From assembly GCF_021026335.1 (NCBI RefSeq), contig NZ_JAJNCY010000001.1:124001-188000 (forward strand): a stretch of 64,000 nucleotides of DNA. The letters run 5' to 3'. Origin of the DNA: Rhizobium sp. C1. Its GTDB lineage: Bacteria > Pseudomonadota > Alphaproteobacteria > Rhizobiales > Rhizobiaceae. Below the pieces are notes generated by a model. It had not been told where the DNA came from, made no database searches, and saw nothing but the letters and a program-made list of their open reading frames with translations. The first letter of the stretch is position 1; each line of letters begins with the position of its first letter. Positions 58,333 to 64,000 of the stretch are shown here, one piece after another. The translations under genes were made by a program, and so were the position numbers.

Positions 58333-59736
58333 TTATGCCGGGATACGGATAACGGCCCTCAGGCCTCCCATGGGACTGTCGTCCAGCGTCACGTTGCCGC
58401 CATGCGAGCGAGCGACGTCGCGCGCGATGGAGAGGCCGAGACCGGTGCCGGAGGCGTTGAGATTGCGAGCCTCGTCCAGCCGGAAGAACGGCTTGAAGAC
58501 GTCGTCGCGCATAGCAGGCGGAATGCCTGGACCGTCGTCATCGACCGTCACCGTCAGCCACTTCGTGCCGTGATCGGCCTTGAAGCGCACATTGTCGGCA
58601 TGCCGCCAGGCATTCGAAATGAGGTTCGAGATCAGCCGGTTGAAGGCATTGGGGCGGACGCGGATTTCATCCTGCCCTTCGATCGTCGCGCTGAAGCCCT
58701 TGTTTTCCAGCTCCGCATGCATTTCCAGCCGGCGCACAACTTCGCTCAAATAGACCGTTCCGACATCCTCTTCCGCTTCCGAGCGGACGAAGGCGAGATA
58801 ACCTTCGAGCATGGATTGCATGTCGTTGACGTCCTGGTGCAGCGGCTCCAGTTCCTTGTCGTCGCCGAGAAGGGCCAGCTGCAGCTTGAAGCGCGTCAGC
58901 ACCGTTCGCAGGTCGTGGCTGACGCCGCTGAGCATCGCGGTGCGCTGCTCCACATGGCGCTCGATGCGTTCGCGCATGAGAATGAAGGCGAGGCTTGCCT
59001 TACGGATCTCATCGGCACCGCGCGGGGCGAAGTTTTCCGGCATCTTCTGGCCCTTGCCGAAACTTTCCGCGGCCCTGGCCAGCGCAGTGATTGGCCGGAT
59101 CTGGCCGCGGATGAAGAGGACGGAGATGCCGATCAGAATGATCGACGTCACCACCATCCAGACGATGAAGATATGGGTGTTGGAGGCATAGGCGGATGCA
59201 CGGGGCGCGAAGATGCGCAGCACGTCCTTGCCGACCAGGATGCGGATTTCGATGATGCGCGAATTGCCGACCGTATCGATCCAGAAGGGCTTGCCGATGC
59301 GCCGGGCAATTTCCTGGCTCAGGAAGTCGTCCAGCAGGGAGAAGAAGGGCTTGGGCCGTGGCGGTGGCAGTGTGCCGTTCTTCTCGACCGAGATATCCAG
59401 TTCGAGGCGCTGGCTGGCGATGCGTTTCAGCTGGGCGAAATCGTCGTTCTGCGGATAGGTCTCCATCATGTCGATGATCGCGGCGATGTCGCGCGTCACC
59501 GCGCTCGACAGGCGCTCCGTCACCATGTGCCAGTGACGCTCCATGAAGAGATAGGTCACGACGCCCTGCAGGATGAACATCGGCAGGATGATGATCAGCA
59601 GCGAGCGGGCAAACAGGCCGGTCGGCAACTGCCGGCGCAGCCAGCGGATCGACCGCTTCCAGCCCGACGACGGGACGCGGTCCCGCTCGGGGCGGATCGC
59701 ATCGAAACTGCTCGGCTTTGCGTCCGTATCTGCCAT
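58333..59736 (-). CDS. EnvZ-like sensor histidine kinase
   Basis: A 467-residue membrane kinase. Two helices (about 40-60 and 175-200) flank a periplasmic domain of about 110 residues. HAMP follows, then the phospho-acceptor SGVSHDLRTVLTRFKLQLAL (about 270-290) and a catalytic domain with N-box SNLISNAWRHADN, DDGPGIP and GTGLGLSIARDVARSHGG. It partners the OmpR-type regulator 83 bases upstream on the same strand. The start 59736 (MADTDAKPS) has AGGA upstream. Confidence 0.92.
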   Translation of the reverse strand: MADTDAKPSSFDAIRPERDRVPSSGWKRSIRWLRRQLPTGLFARSLLIIILPMFILQGVVTYLFMERHWHMVTERLSSAVTRDIAAIIDMMETYPQNDDFAQLKRIASQRLELDISVEKNGTLPPPRPKPFFSLLDDFLSQEIARRIGKPFWIDTVGNSRIIEIRILVGKDVLRIFAPRASAYASNTHIFIVWMVVTSIILIGISVLFIRGQIRPITALARAAESFGKGQKMPENFAPRGADEIRKASLAFILMRERIERHVEQRTAMLSGVSHDLRTVLTRFKLQLALLGDDKELEPLHQDVNDMQSMLEGYLAFVRSEAEEDVGTVYLSEVVRRLEMHAELENKGFSATIEGQDEIRVRPNAFNRLISNLISNAWRHADNVRFKADHGTKWLTVTVDDDGPGIPPAMRDDVFKPFFRLDEARNLNASGTGLGLSIARDVARSHGGNVTLDDSPMGGLRAVIRIPA

Positions 59737-59819
59737 TTCAAGGGTCCTGAACCCAGCTTCCCGTTTGGCACACCCTGTCGAAAAAACCGTTTCCGATTTC
59801 ACCGGGCGTGCCTGAATAC

Positions 59820-60530
59820 CTATTCCGTGTTGAGACGATAGCCGATGCCGCGCACCGTTTGCAGCCAGACCGGATTGGACGGATCGTCCTCGATCTTGCG
59901 ACGCAGGCGGTTGATCTGGACATCGATGGTGCGCTCGCCCGTCTCGGCGTCGCTGCCGGCCAGCTCGTGACGGGGAACGGTATCGCCTGCGCGCATGGCG
60001 AAAATGCGCATGATCTCCTGCTCGCGATCTGTGAGGTGCACGAATTCGCCGCTGCGGCGAAGCTCGGCCTTGGTGATCGAGAAGGTGAACGGGCCGAACA
60101 TCATCTGTTCGATCGCCGGGGGGCGTTCGGCGACGCTGCGGCGCAGGATGTTGTTGATGCGCAGCACCAGCTCGCGCGGATCGAACGGCTTGCCCAGATA
60201 GTCGTCCGCGCCCGCTTCCAGTCCTTCAATGCGCGATTCCGGTTCGCTGAGCGCGGTCAGCACGATGATGGGGAACTTGCGGTCCTTGCGCAGCGACTTC
60301 GTCAGCGCAATGCCGTTTTCGCCGGGCATCATCACGTCGGCAATCAGAAGGTCGAAATCGAGGCCTTCCAGCTTGCGTCGCGCCTCCTGGCTATCAGCGG
60401 CGGCGGTGACACGAAAGCCCTTGTCCTGCAGGAAGCGCTGCAGCAGATCGCGAATACGCTTGTCGTCATCGACGATCAGGAGGTGAGGGGCGTCATCGGC
60501 AATCGGTTCGGCCTTTACATTGGCGATCAT
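59820..60530 (-). CDS. OmpR-family response regulator (PetR-like context)
   Basis: A 236-residue regulator. The receiver has LLIVDDDKRIRDLLQRFL (about 17-34), phospho-acceptor LLIADVMMPGENG and the conserved Lys in DDYLGKPFDPRELVLRINNI. The winged helix has LTDREQEIMRIF and ERTIDVQINRLRRKIEDDPS. GGAGG precedes ATG 60530, which overlaps the MarR stop by four bases. A MarR gene coupled to an OmpR regulator recalls petP-petR of Rhodobacter. Confidence 0.93.
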   Translation of the reverse strand: MIANVKAEPIADDAPHLLIVDDDKRIRDLLQRFLQDKGFRVTAAADSQEARRKLEGLDFDLLIADVMMPGENGIALTKSLRKDRKFPIIVLTALSEPESRIEGLEAGADDYLGKPFDPRELVLRINNILRRSVAERPPAIEQMMFGPFTFSITKAELRRSGEFVHLTDREQEIMRIFAMRAGDTVPRHELAGSDAETGERTIDVQINRLRRKIEDDPSNPVWLQTVRGIGYRLNTE

Positions 60531-61033
60531 GCTTCGCCTCCTTCGTCTTCGACGCTCAGGCGGGTCAGGAAACGCACGATTTCGGCGCGTTCCTGCGCGG
60601 TTGCGGACGCCAGCGCCCGCGCGATGCGGCGGTGCTGGGGCGTGGACAGTTCGAGCGCCAGGTCACGACCGGCGCGGGTGGGGTAGAGGCAGCGCTGGCG
60701 GCGATCTTCCGGTCCTGCGATCTGACAGATGTAACCCTTGTCGATCAATTGCTTCAGGACGCGGGCAAGCGACTGCTTGGTGATCTTGAGCGTGTCGAGA
60801 AGCGCTGCCACCGTCATGCCCGGCTCGCGGTTGACGAAATGCAGGACGCGGTGATGCGCCCGGCCCATGTCGCCCTTTTCCAGGATCGCGTCAGGGTCGG
60901 AGGTAAAGGCGCGATAGGCGAAGAAGAGGAGTTCTATGATCTCGAAGTCAACGCCATCGGCAGCCGTCATCGGCTCCATGACTGGTTCGGGCCGGCTTTT
61001 CTTGCCAGGCCGCGTGCGTTGAGCTTCAAGCAT
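60527..61033 (-). CDS. MarR-family transcriptional regulator (PetP-like context)
   Basis: A 168-residue MarR protein. The winged helix lies in MTVAALLDTLKITKQSLARV (about residues 74-93), then LKQLIDKGYICQIAGPEDRR. It is coupled by ATGA to the OmpR-type regulator and heads a three-gene MarR-regulator-kinase operon. GAGGA stands 7 bases before ATG 61033. A 26-codon reading frame overlaps its start (61026-61106). Confidence 0.9.
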   Translation of the reverse strand: MLEAQRTRPGKKSRPEPVMEPMTAADGVDFEIIELLFFAYRAFTSDPDAILEKGDMGRAHHRVLHFVNREPGMTVAALLDTLKITKQSLARVLKQLIDKGYICQIAGPEDRRQRCLYPTRAGRDLALELSTPQHRRIARALASATAQERAEIVRFLTRLSVEDEGGEA

Positions 61034-61106
61034 GCGTAGTCCTCATGTCTTTCATGTCGCAGCCGCAGTCTGCGACCGTGTTTTCCGATAGACCGTAAAT
61101 GTCCAT
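61026..61106 (-). CDS. Possible 26-residue leader peptide with a Cys-Gly-Cys motif, overlapping the MarR start
   Basis: ATG 61106 opens MDIYGLSENTVADCGCDMKD and stops inside the first codons of the MarR gene (ATGCTTGA overlap). The arrangement would couple translation, and the Cys-Gly-Cys could respond to metal or thiol state. No strong ribosome site precedes it, so it may be chance. Confidence 0.3.
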   Translation of the reverse strand: MDIYGLSENTVADCGCDMKDMRTTHA

Positions 61107-61218
61107 CGGATCAACAGCAAGATATGAGTTCTGCTTCGCCGCTCCAGCCGGAGAAGCATTCCGCTGCGTCGCGGGTCCACCCGCCTCTCTATCCGCTCTC
61201 CGTCGCTCCCTAGTCGGC

Positions 61219-61494
61219 CTAGTGGCGCGTCCGCAGCATGCCTGTCGCCAGGGCCCCGACGATCGGCGTGAGGATCGCGCCTCCGAAGCCGCCCGTGTAA
61301 ACATCCACCAATGCACCGGAGACGGCACTTGCGCCGCCGGTCAGGTTGAACACGAGGCCGCCAAGGACGCCGCCCACCGCGCCGATCGCTGTTCTGCTCA
61401 AAAGCGTGAGAGCCGGTTGCTTCATGCCCGCGCAGACGGCGTTACCGGCGATAATGCCTGCGACGATCTGTATTGCGATATTCGCGTAGTCCAT
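61219..61494 (-). CDS. Small glycine-rich membrane protein, hypothetical
   Basis: A 91-residue protein with about three hydrophobic segments rich in glycine: IAIQIVAGIIAGNAVCAG (6-23), GAVGGVLGGLVFNLTGGASA (about 38-57) and a C-terminal one ending LATGMLRTRH. The glycine-zipper look suggests tight helix packing, but I cannot name the family. GGGAGG precedes ATG 61494. An FNR/FixK box centred about 87 bases upstream suggests low-oxygen induction. Confidence 0.7.
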   Translation of the reverse strand: MDYANIAIQIVAGIIAGNAVCAGMKQPALTLLSRTAIGAVGGVLGGLVFNLTGGASAVSGALVDVYTGGFGGAILTPIVGALATGMLRTRH

Positions 61495-61574
61495 GAAATG
61501 CCTCCCGTCAGTTCATGATCTGTCCGAAAGTTTCATGCGAATCTGTGTTTATGTCAACGACTTAATGACGCAGC

Positions 61575-61588
61575 TTGATCCAGATCAA
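61575..61588. promoter_or_regulatory. FNR/FixK box (TTGATCCAGATCAA)
   Basis: A perfect TTGAT-N4-ATCAA palindrome, the anaerobox consensus. It lies in the divergent gap between two small membrane-protein genes. Its distance to the minus-strand gene (start 61494) fits a class II FNR promoter with a leader of about 45 bases. Confidence 0.7.
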
Positions 61589-61649
61589 AGTTTGGTGTGA
61601 CAAAATATGCACGGGCTTGATAAAAGGCAAAAGCAGCGCTTTTCCCCGC

Positions 61650-61674
61650 GGAACCCTTTATCCTTCCTCGCGTT
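61650..61674 (+). promoter_or_regulatory. EcfG/RpoE2-type general stress promoter
   Basis: GGAAC (61650-61654), 16 bases, then CGTT (61671-61674) matches the alphaproteobacterial EcfG consensus exactly. The -10 element lies 45 bases before the start of the 53-residue membrane protein. Confidence 0.65.
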
Positions 61675-61718
61675 CTAGCCGCGAATCCGCTACCAGAACC
61701 GCATGAAAAGGGGTACCC

Positions 61719-61880
61719 ATGTCGTCGACCGAAATTACCAAAGAGGACGAGCCGCGCTCGATGCGGCCTGTGGCCATCCTTTTCTTCACCGTCGTTTTCG
61801 GCATTGCGGCGCTTCTTGCTACGACGGCATCCTTGGCGGTATCGCCGCTTGCCGTGCCCGAGGCGGTTTCCGAACGCTGA
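61719..61880 (+). CDS. 53-residue single-pass membrane protein
   Basis: ATG 61719 is preceded by AAAAGGGG. The peptide has a charged N-terminus (MSSTEITKEDEPRSMRP) and one hydrophobic helix starting VAILFFTVVFGIAALLATTA, ending VPEAVSER. It is short but has good coding signs and an EcfG-type promoter, suggesting a general stress gene. It lies 72 bases before the MBL hydrolase and could be co-transcribed with it. Family unknown. Confidence 0.65.
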   Translation: MSSTEITKEDEPRSMRPVAILFFTVVFGIAALLATTASLAVSPLAVPEAVSER

Positions 61881-61952
61881 ATTCCCATCAGCCCCGTTTC
61901 CATCTGCTCGATCTTCCTCTATCTGCTGTGGCAACGACAACGGAGTAGCGAT

Positions 61953-62600
61953 ATGGCGAAGCTTCAGGCAGGCGTGATCCCGGTAACGGCTTTTCAGCAG
62001 AACTGCACGGTCCTCTTTGACAGTGAGAGCAAGGAAGGCGTCGTCGTCGATCCCGGCGGCGATGTCGGGACGATCCTTGAGGTTCTGAAGTCCAATGCGA
62101 TCGACGTGAAGGCGATCTGGCTGACCCACGGCCATCTCGATCACGCCGGCGGGGCGATGGAGCTCAAGGAGGCACTGGGTGTCGAGATCGTCGGTCCGCA
62201 CAGGAACGACGAGACTTTGCTGAAGGATATCGAGGCGAAGGCGAAAATGTATGGGCTCGATACGCCCATGCGCAACTGTGTTCCCGATCGCTGGCTGGAC
62301 GACGGCGAGACCGTCAGCTTCGGCACCCATGTCTTCGAGGTCTATCACACGCCGGGCCATGCGCCGGGGCACGTGATCTATTTCCACCGGGAGGAGGGCA
62401 TCGCTCATCTCGGCGACGTGCTCTTCCATGGTTCCATCGGGCGCACGGATCTGCCGGGCGGCGACCACGCGACACTGCTGAATTCGATCAAGACCAAGGT
62501 GTTTCCGCTCGGCGACCATGTCGGCTTTCTTTGCGGACATGGACCGGGGAGCAGGATCGGCGACGAGCGCCGGAACAATCCTTTCCTGGCCGGGCTTTGA
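61953..62600 (+). CDS. MBL-fold metallo-hydrolase (GloB-like)
   Basis: A 215-residue metallo-beta-lactamase-fold protein. The metal motif LTHGHLDHAGG (about residues 50-60), further ligands in YHTPGHAPGHVIYFH and LGDVLFHGSIGRTDLPGGD, and the final CGHGPGS match the YcbL/hydroxyacylglutathione-hydrolase-like group. It probably hydrolyses a thioester in the cytoplasm; the substrate is not proven. A terminator follows. Confidence 0.92.
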   Translation: MAKLQAGVIPVTAFQQNCTVLFDSESKEGVVVDPGGDVGTILEVLKSNAIDVKAIWLTHGHLDHAGGAMELKEALGVEIVGPHRNDETLLKDIEAKAKMYGLDTPMRNCVPDRWLDDGETVSFGTHVFEVYHTPGHAPGHVIYFHREEGIAHLGDVLFHGSIGRTDLPGGDHATLLNSIKTKVFPLGDHVGFLCGHGPGSRIGDERRNNPFLAGL

Positions 62601-62630
62601 GCGCCTAGCTTCGAGCACCGAGAGGCAGAC

Positions 62631-62659
62631 AAAATGCCGGGCGACGAACCCGGCATTTT
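62631..62659 (+). terminator. Terminator of the MBL-fold gene (bidirectional shape)
   Basis: AAAATGCCGGG (62631-62641) pairs perfectly with CCCGGCATTTT (62649-62659). The A-run and T-run on either side let it work for the BA14K gene on the minus strand too. Confidence 0.9.
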
Positions 62660-62681
62660 CAGTTTTGAGAGAAGACGCTGA

Positions 62682-63110
62682 TCAGCCTGCGGTGCAGAAA
62701 TGCTGGCGGCCGTCATAACCGATGAAGGTGCCGCTCTGCGGGTCGAACGAGCGATAGCGGTTCGAGCAATAGCGATACCAGCTGCGCGACCACGGCTCGA
62801 GGCTCGGACGATAGACCGGAACCGGTTGCTCGTAAACATAGGCCGGGCGATAGTAGACACGGCGTGGCGGCGGTGGCGGCGGCGGGGCGTAATAACCGTC
62901 ATCATAATAGTAGCGGCGCGGCGGCGGCGGGCTGGCAATGGCTGCGCCGGCGATCACGCCGACGGCCAGACCCGCCACGCCCGCGGCAAGGGCATCTCCA
63001 CCGCCATAGTAGCGGCGATGCCATTCATGAGCAGATGCGCTGCCGGCAACTGCAAAGGCTGCGACCGTTGCGGCGCAGGAAATCGCGACAAATTTCGAAA
63101 CCTTGTTCAT
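62682..63110 (-). CDS. BA14K-family secreted protein
   Basis: A 142-residue exported protein. The signal peptide (VSKFVAISCAATVAAFAVAG) ends near ASA. A second hydrophobic glycine/alanine segment (about 40-60), a proline- and tyrosine-rich stretch (PPPPRRYYY, APPPPPPPRRVYY) and the C-terminal BA14K motif YCSNRYRSFDPQSGTFIGYD with final Cys follow. The Brucella homologue is an immunoreactive lectin-like surface protein. Confidence 0.88.
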   Translation of the reverse strand: MNKVSKFVAISCAATVAAFAVAGSASAHEWHRRYYGGGDALAAGVAGLAVGVIAGAAIASPPPPRRYYYDDGYYAPPPPPPPRRVYYRPAYVYEQPVPVYRPSLEPWSRSWYRYCSNRYRSFDPQSGTFIGYDGRQHFCTAG

Positions 63111-63229
63111 GGCCTTTCCTTTCGTCCATGCGCGCGATCAGATCGCGTTGTTGCGACGAAAGTTAGGTCTTCGAAGCTGAACGCAGTCTGAACAAGGTTA
63201 AAATTGCCCAAAGGTCCGAAAGTTCCGCA

Positions 63230-63285
63230 CCAAAAGAGAAAACCGCAGTCTGGAAGCGCAAAAGGCTGCGCCGGCAAACTGCGGT
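63230..63285 (-). terminator. Probable terminator of the cold-shock gene
   Basis: ACCGCAGT (63242-63249) and ACTGCGGT (63278-63285) form the outer stem, with inner GCGCA/TGCGC pairing. On the minus strand a TTTTCTCTTTT stretch follows (63241-63230). Confidence 0.65.
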
Positions 63286-63320
63286 CTCAAATCTAAGTCA
63301 GACGCTCAAGTCGTCGCCGT

Positions 63321-63536
63321 TTAGCCGGTCACCGTCAGGTTGACAGCCTTCGGGCCCTTGCCGCGGCGATCCGGCTCGGTGTCGAAGCTGACCTTCTGGT
63401 TTTCGGTCAGGCCATTGAGGCCCGATGCCTGTACGGCGGAGATGTGGACGAAGATGTCCGCGCCGCCCTTGTCGGGCTTGATGAAGCCGAAGCCCTTGTC
63501 GGTATTGAAGAATTTTACAGTGCCAGTCTCGGCCAT
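63321..63536 (-). CDS. CspA-family cold-shock protein
   Basis: A 71-residue single cold-shock domain. RNP1-like KGFGFIKPD (about residues 14-22) and RNP2-like DIFVHISAV (about 27-35) are intact. It binds single-stranded RNA or DNA and acts as an RNA chaperone. AAGGA lies 10 bases before ATG 63536. The long leader contains a GC-rich hairpin and two mini reading frames, so control at the RNA level is likely. Confidence 0.95.
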   Translation of the reverse strand: MAETGTVKFFNTDKGFGFIKPDKGGADIFVHISAVQASGLNGLTENQKVSFDTEPDRRGKGPKAVNLTVTG

Positions 63537-63933
63537 GTGTCTCAGGTCCTTTTCTCATGCCCGTGCCGGTACGGGCTCATTCAGCGCCATCAGAAGCGCC
63601 CCCGGCAGGCAGTCGTCGTCATGCGGAGGAAAGGTCCTGTTTGTTACCGCGGTTCATCTGGACACCGGACCTGCCTTGCCCGATACCCAAAACGACCGCC
63701 CGGAACTTGTCGCGTCTCCGGAGCGCAGAAATTATGAGGTCTTCCCGTGTGTCCAAACATTTCTGTGGACGGAGCGCAGAGTGATGTAGTTCTGAAAAAT
63801 TGGCAAGAGAAACTTTTACGGGTTTTTTGAAAACTTCTCGGGTCCGCGCGCGGAAATTTCAAATGTTTAATTGCCCGCCATATGGGCATATTTCGCAAGT
63901 GCTTGAAAAGTAATCAGTGTGTAGGGCTGACTT
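63537..63933 (-). promoter_or_regulatory. Long leader/promoter region of the cold-shock gene with mini reading frames and hairpin
   Basis: No real gene is seen. On the minus strand a 10-codon frame (63622-63590, MTTTACRGRF) ends in a TGATG that starts an 11-codon frame (63590-63555, MALNEPVPARA). The second frame contains a hairpin, GCCCGT (63559-63564) with ACGGGC (63571-63576), just before the cspA-type ribosome site. Confidence 0.4.
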
Positions 63934-64000
63934 TTATCCTGCTTGCGTCGCGGACTGGCTTCGTCGCGACAGAATTTCCGGAACGATTTCAACCAGCATC
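63934..64000 (-). CDS. Possible C-terminal end of a gene entering from the right
   Basis: A minus-strand frame is open from the right edge to TAA at 63936-63934 and ends VEIVPEILSRRSQSATQAG. It is too short to identify and could be chance. Confidence 0.3.
   Translation of the reverse strand, partial: MLVEIVPEILSRRSQSATQAG

Noticed and set aside
63202-63226. An EcfG-type promoter for the BA14K gene on the minus strand
   Set aside because: GGAAC-N18-TT is met but AATT replaces CGTT; too weak to list.

Overview
The window is a GC-rich (about 60%), densely coded stretch of an alphaproteobacterial chromosome, most likely from the Rhizobiaceae (Rhizobium/Agrobacterium group). The signs are a short rhizobial-type flagellin, a BA14K-family protein, a second ClpS with the rhizobial ClpS2-like C-terminus, a RIME-like palindromic spacer repeat, and Rhizobiales gene groupings (lgt-MidA-pgeF, rplY...pth...ychF, MoxR-DUF58-DUF4159 beside DUF1285-NUDIX-cca). 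I saw no rRNA, tRNA, CRISPR array, transposase or prophage. Most genes are housekeeping, with small accessory insertions.

Layout. 0-3.9 kb: the 5' end of an Xre-type antitoxin with a palindromic operator, a glutathionyl-hydroquinone reductase, a GNAT acetyltransferase, and a bile-acid-symporter-like transporter divergent from a LysR regulator. 3.9-10.7 kb: a four-gene MoxR / DUF58 / BatA-DUF4159 / vWA-like operon. 10.8-13.3 kb: DUF1285, CoA-type NUDIX hydrolase and cca. 13.3-20.2 kb: a GGDEF protein, DUF1059, hemF, a small hypothetical protein, a ketopantoate-reductase-like gene with an MFS exporter, an isolated flagellin, and trmL. 20.2-27.1 kb: two paralogous ABC half-transporters around a RIME-like repeat and a VOC-like gene, then a gluP-type sugar MFS gene. 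27.1-31.2 kb: petABC (cytochrome bc1) and apt. 31.2-36.5 kb: a membrane protein, LysE and AraC, glutathione peroxidase, two MaoC hydratases, a glycosyltransferase.

36.6-44.6 kb holds ychF, pth and rplY, usually close neighbours. They are separated here by a VapBC-type toxin-antitoxin pair with clpS, and by a three-gene operon of a GGDEF-EAL membrane protein followed by two secreted solute-binding proteins without permeases. That operon is the best candidate for an undescribed signalling module. 45-56 kb: a GAF-Fis regulator, a chemoreceptor, prs, a lipoprotein, a creatinase-like M24 protein without metal ligands, a ParDE-type toxin-antitoxin pair, pgeF, midA, lgt and ubiK. 56-64 kb: YbjN-like, proC, csaA-like, a phosphatase, a histidine kinase / OmpR regulator / MarR operon, two small membrane proteins, an MBL hydrolase, BA14K, and a cold-shock gene with a long leader.

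Regulatory themes. Three sites match the FNR/FixK consensus TTGAY-N4-RTCAA, upstream of petABC, upstream of the GAF-Fis regulator, and between two small membrane-protein genes. A GGAAC-N16-CGTT (EcfG/RpoE2-type) promoter precedes a 53-residue membrane protein. Each of the three toxin-antitoxin loci has a clear inverted repeat at its promoter. Several very short reading frames precede real genes and may be leader peptides. Functions are inferred from recognised families. Starts were set by Shine-Dalgarno spacing and family N-termini.
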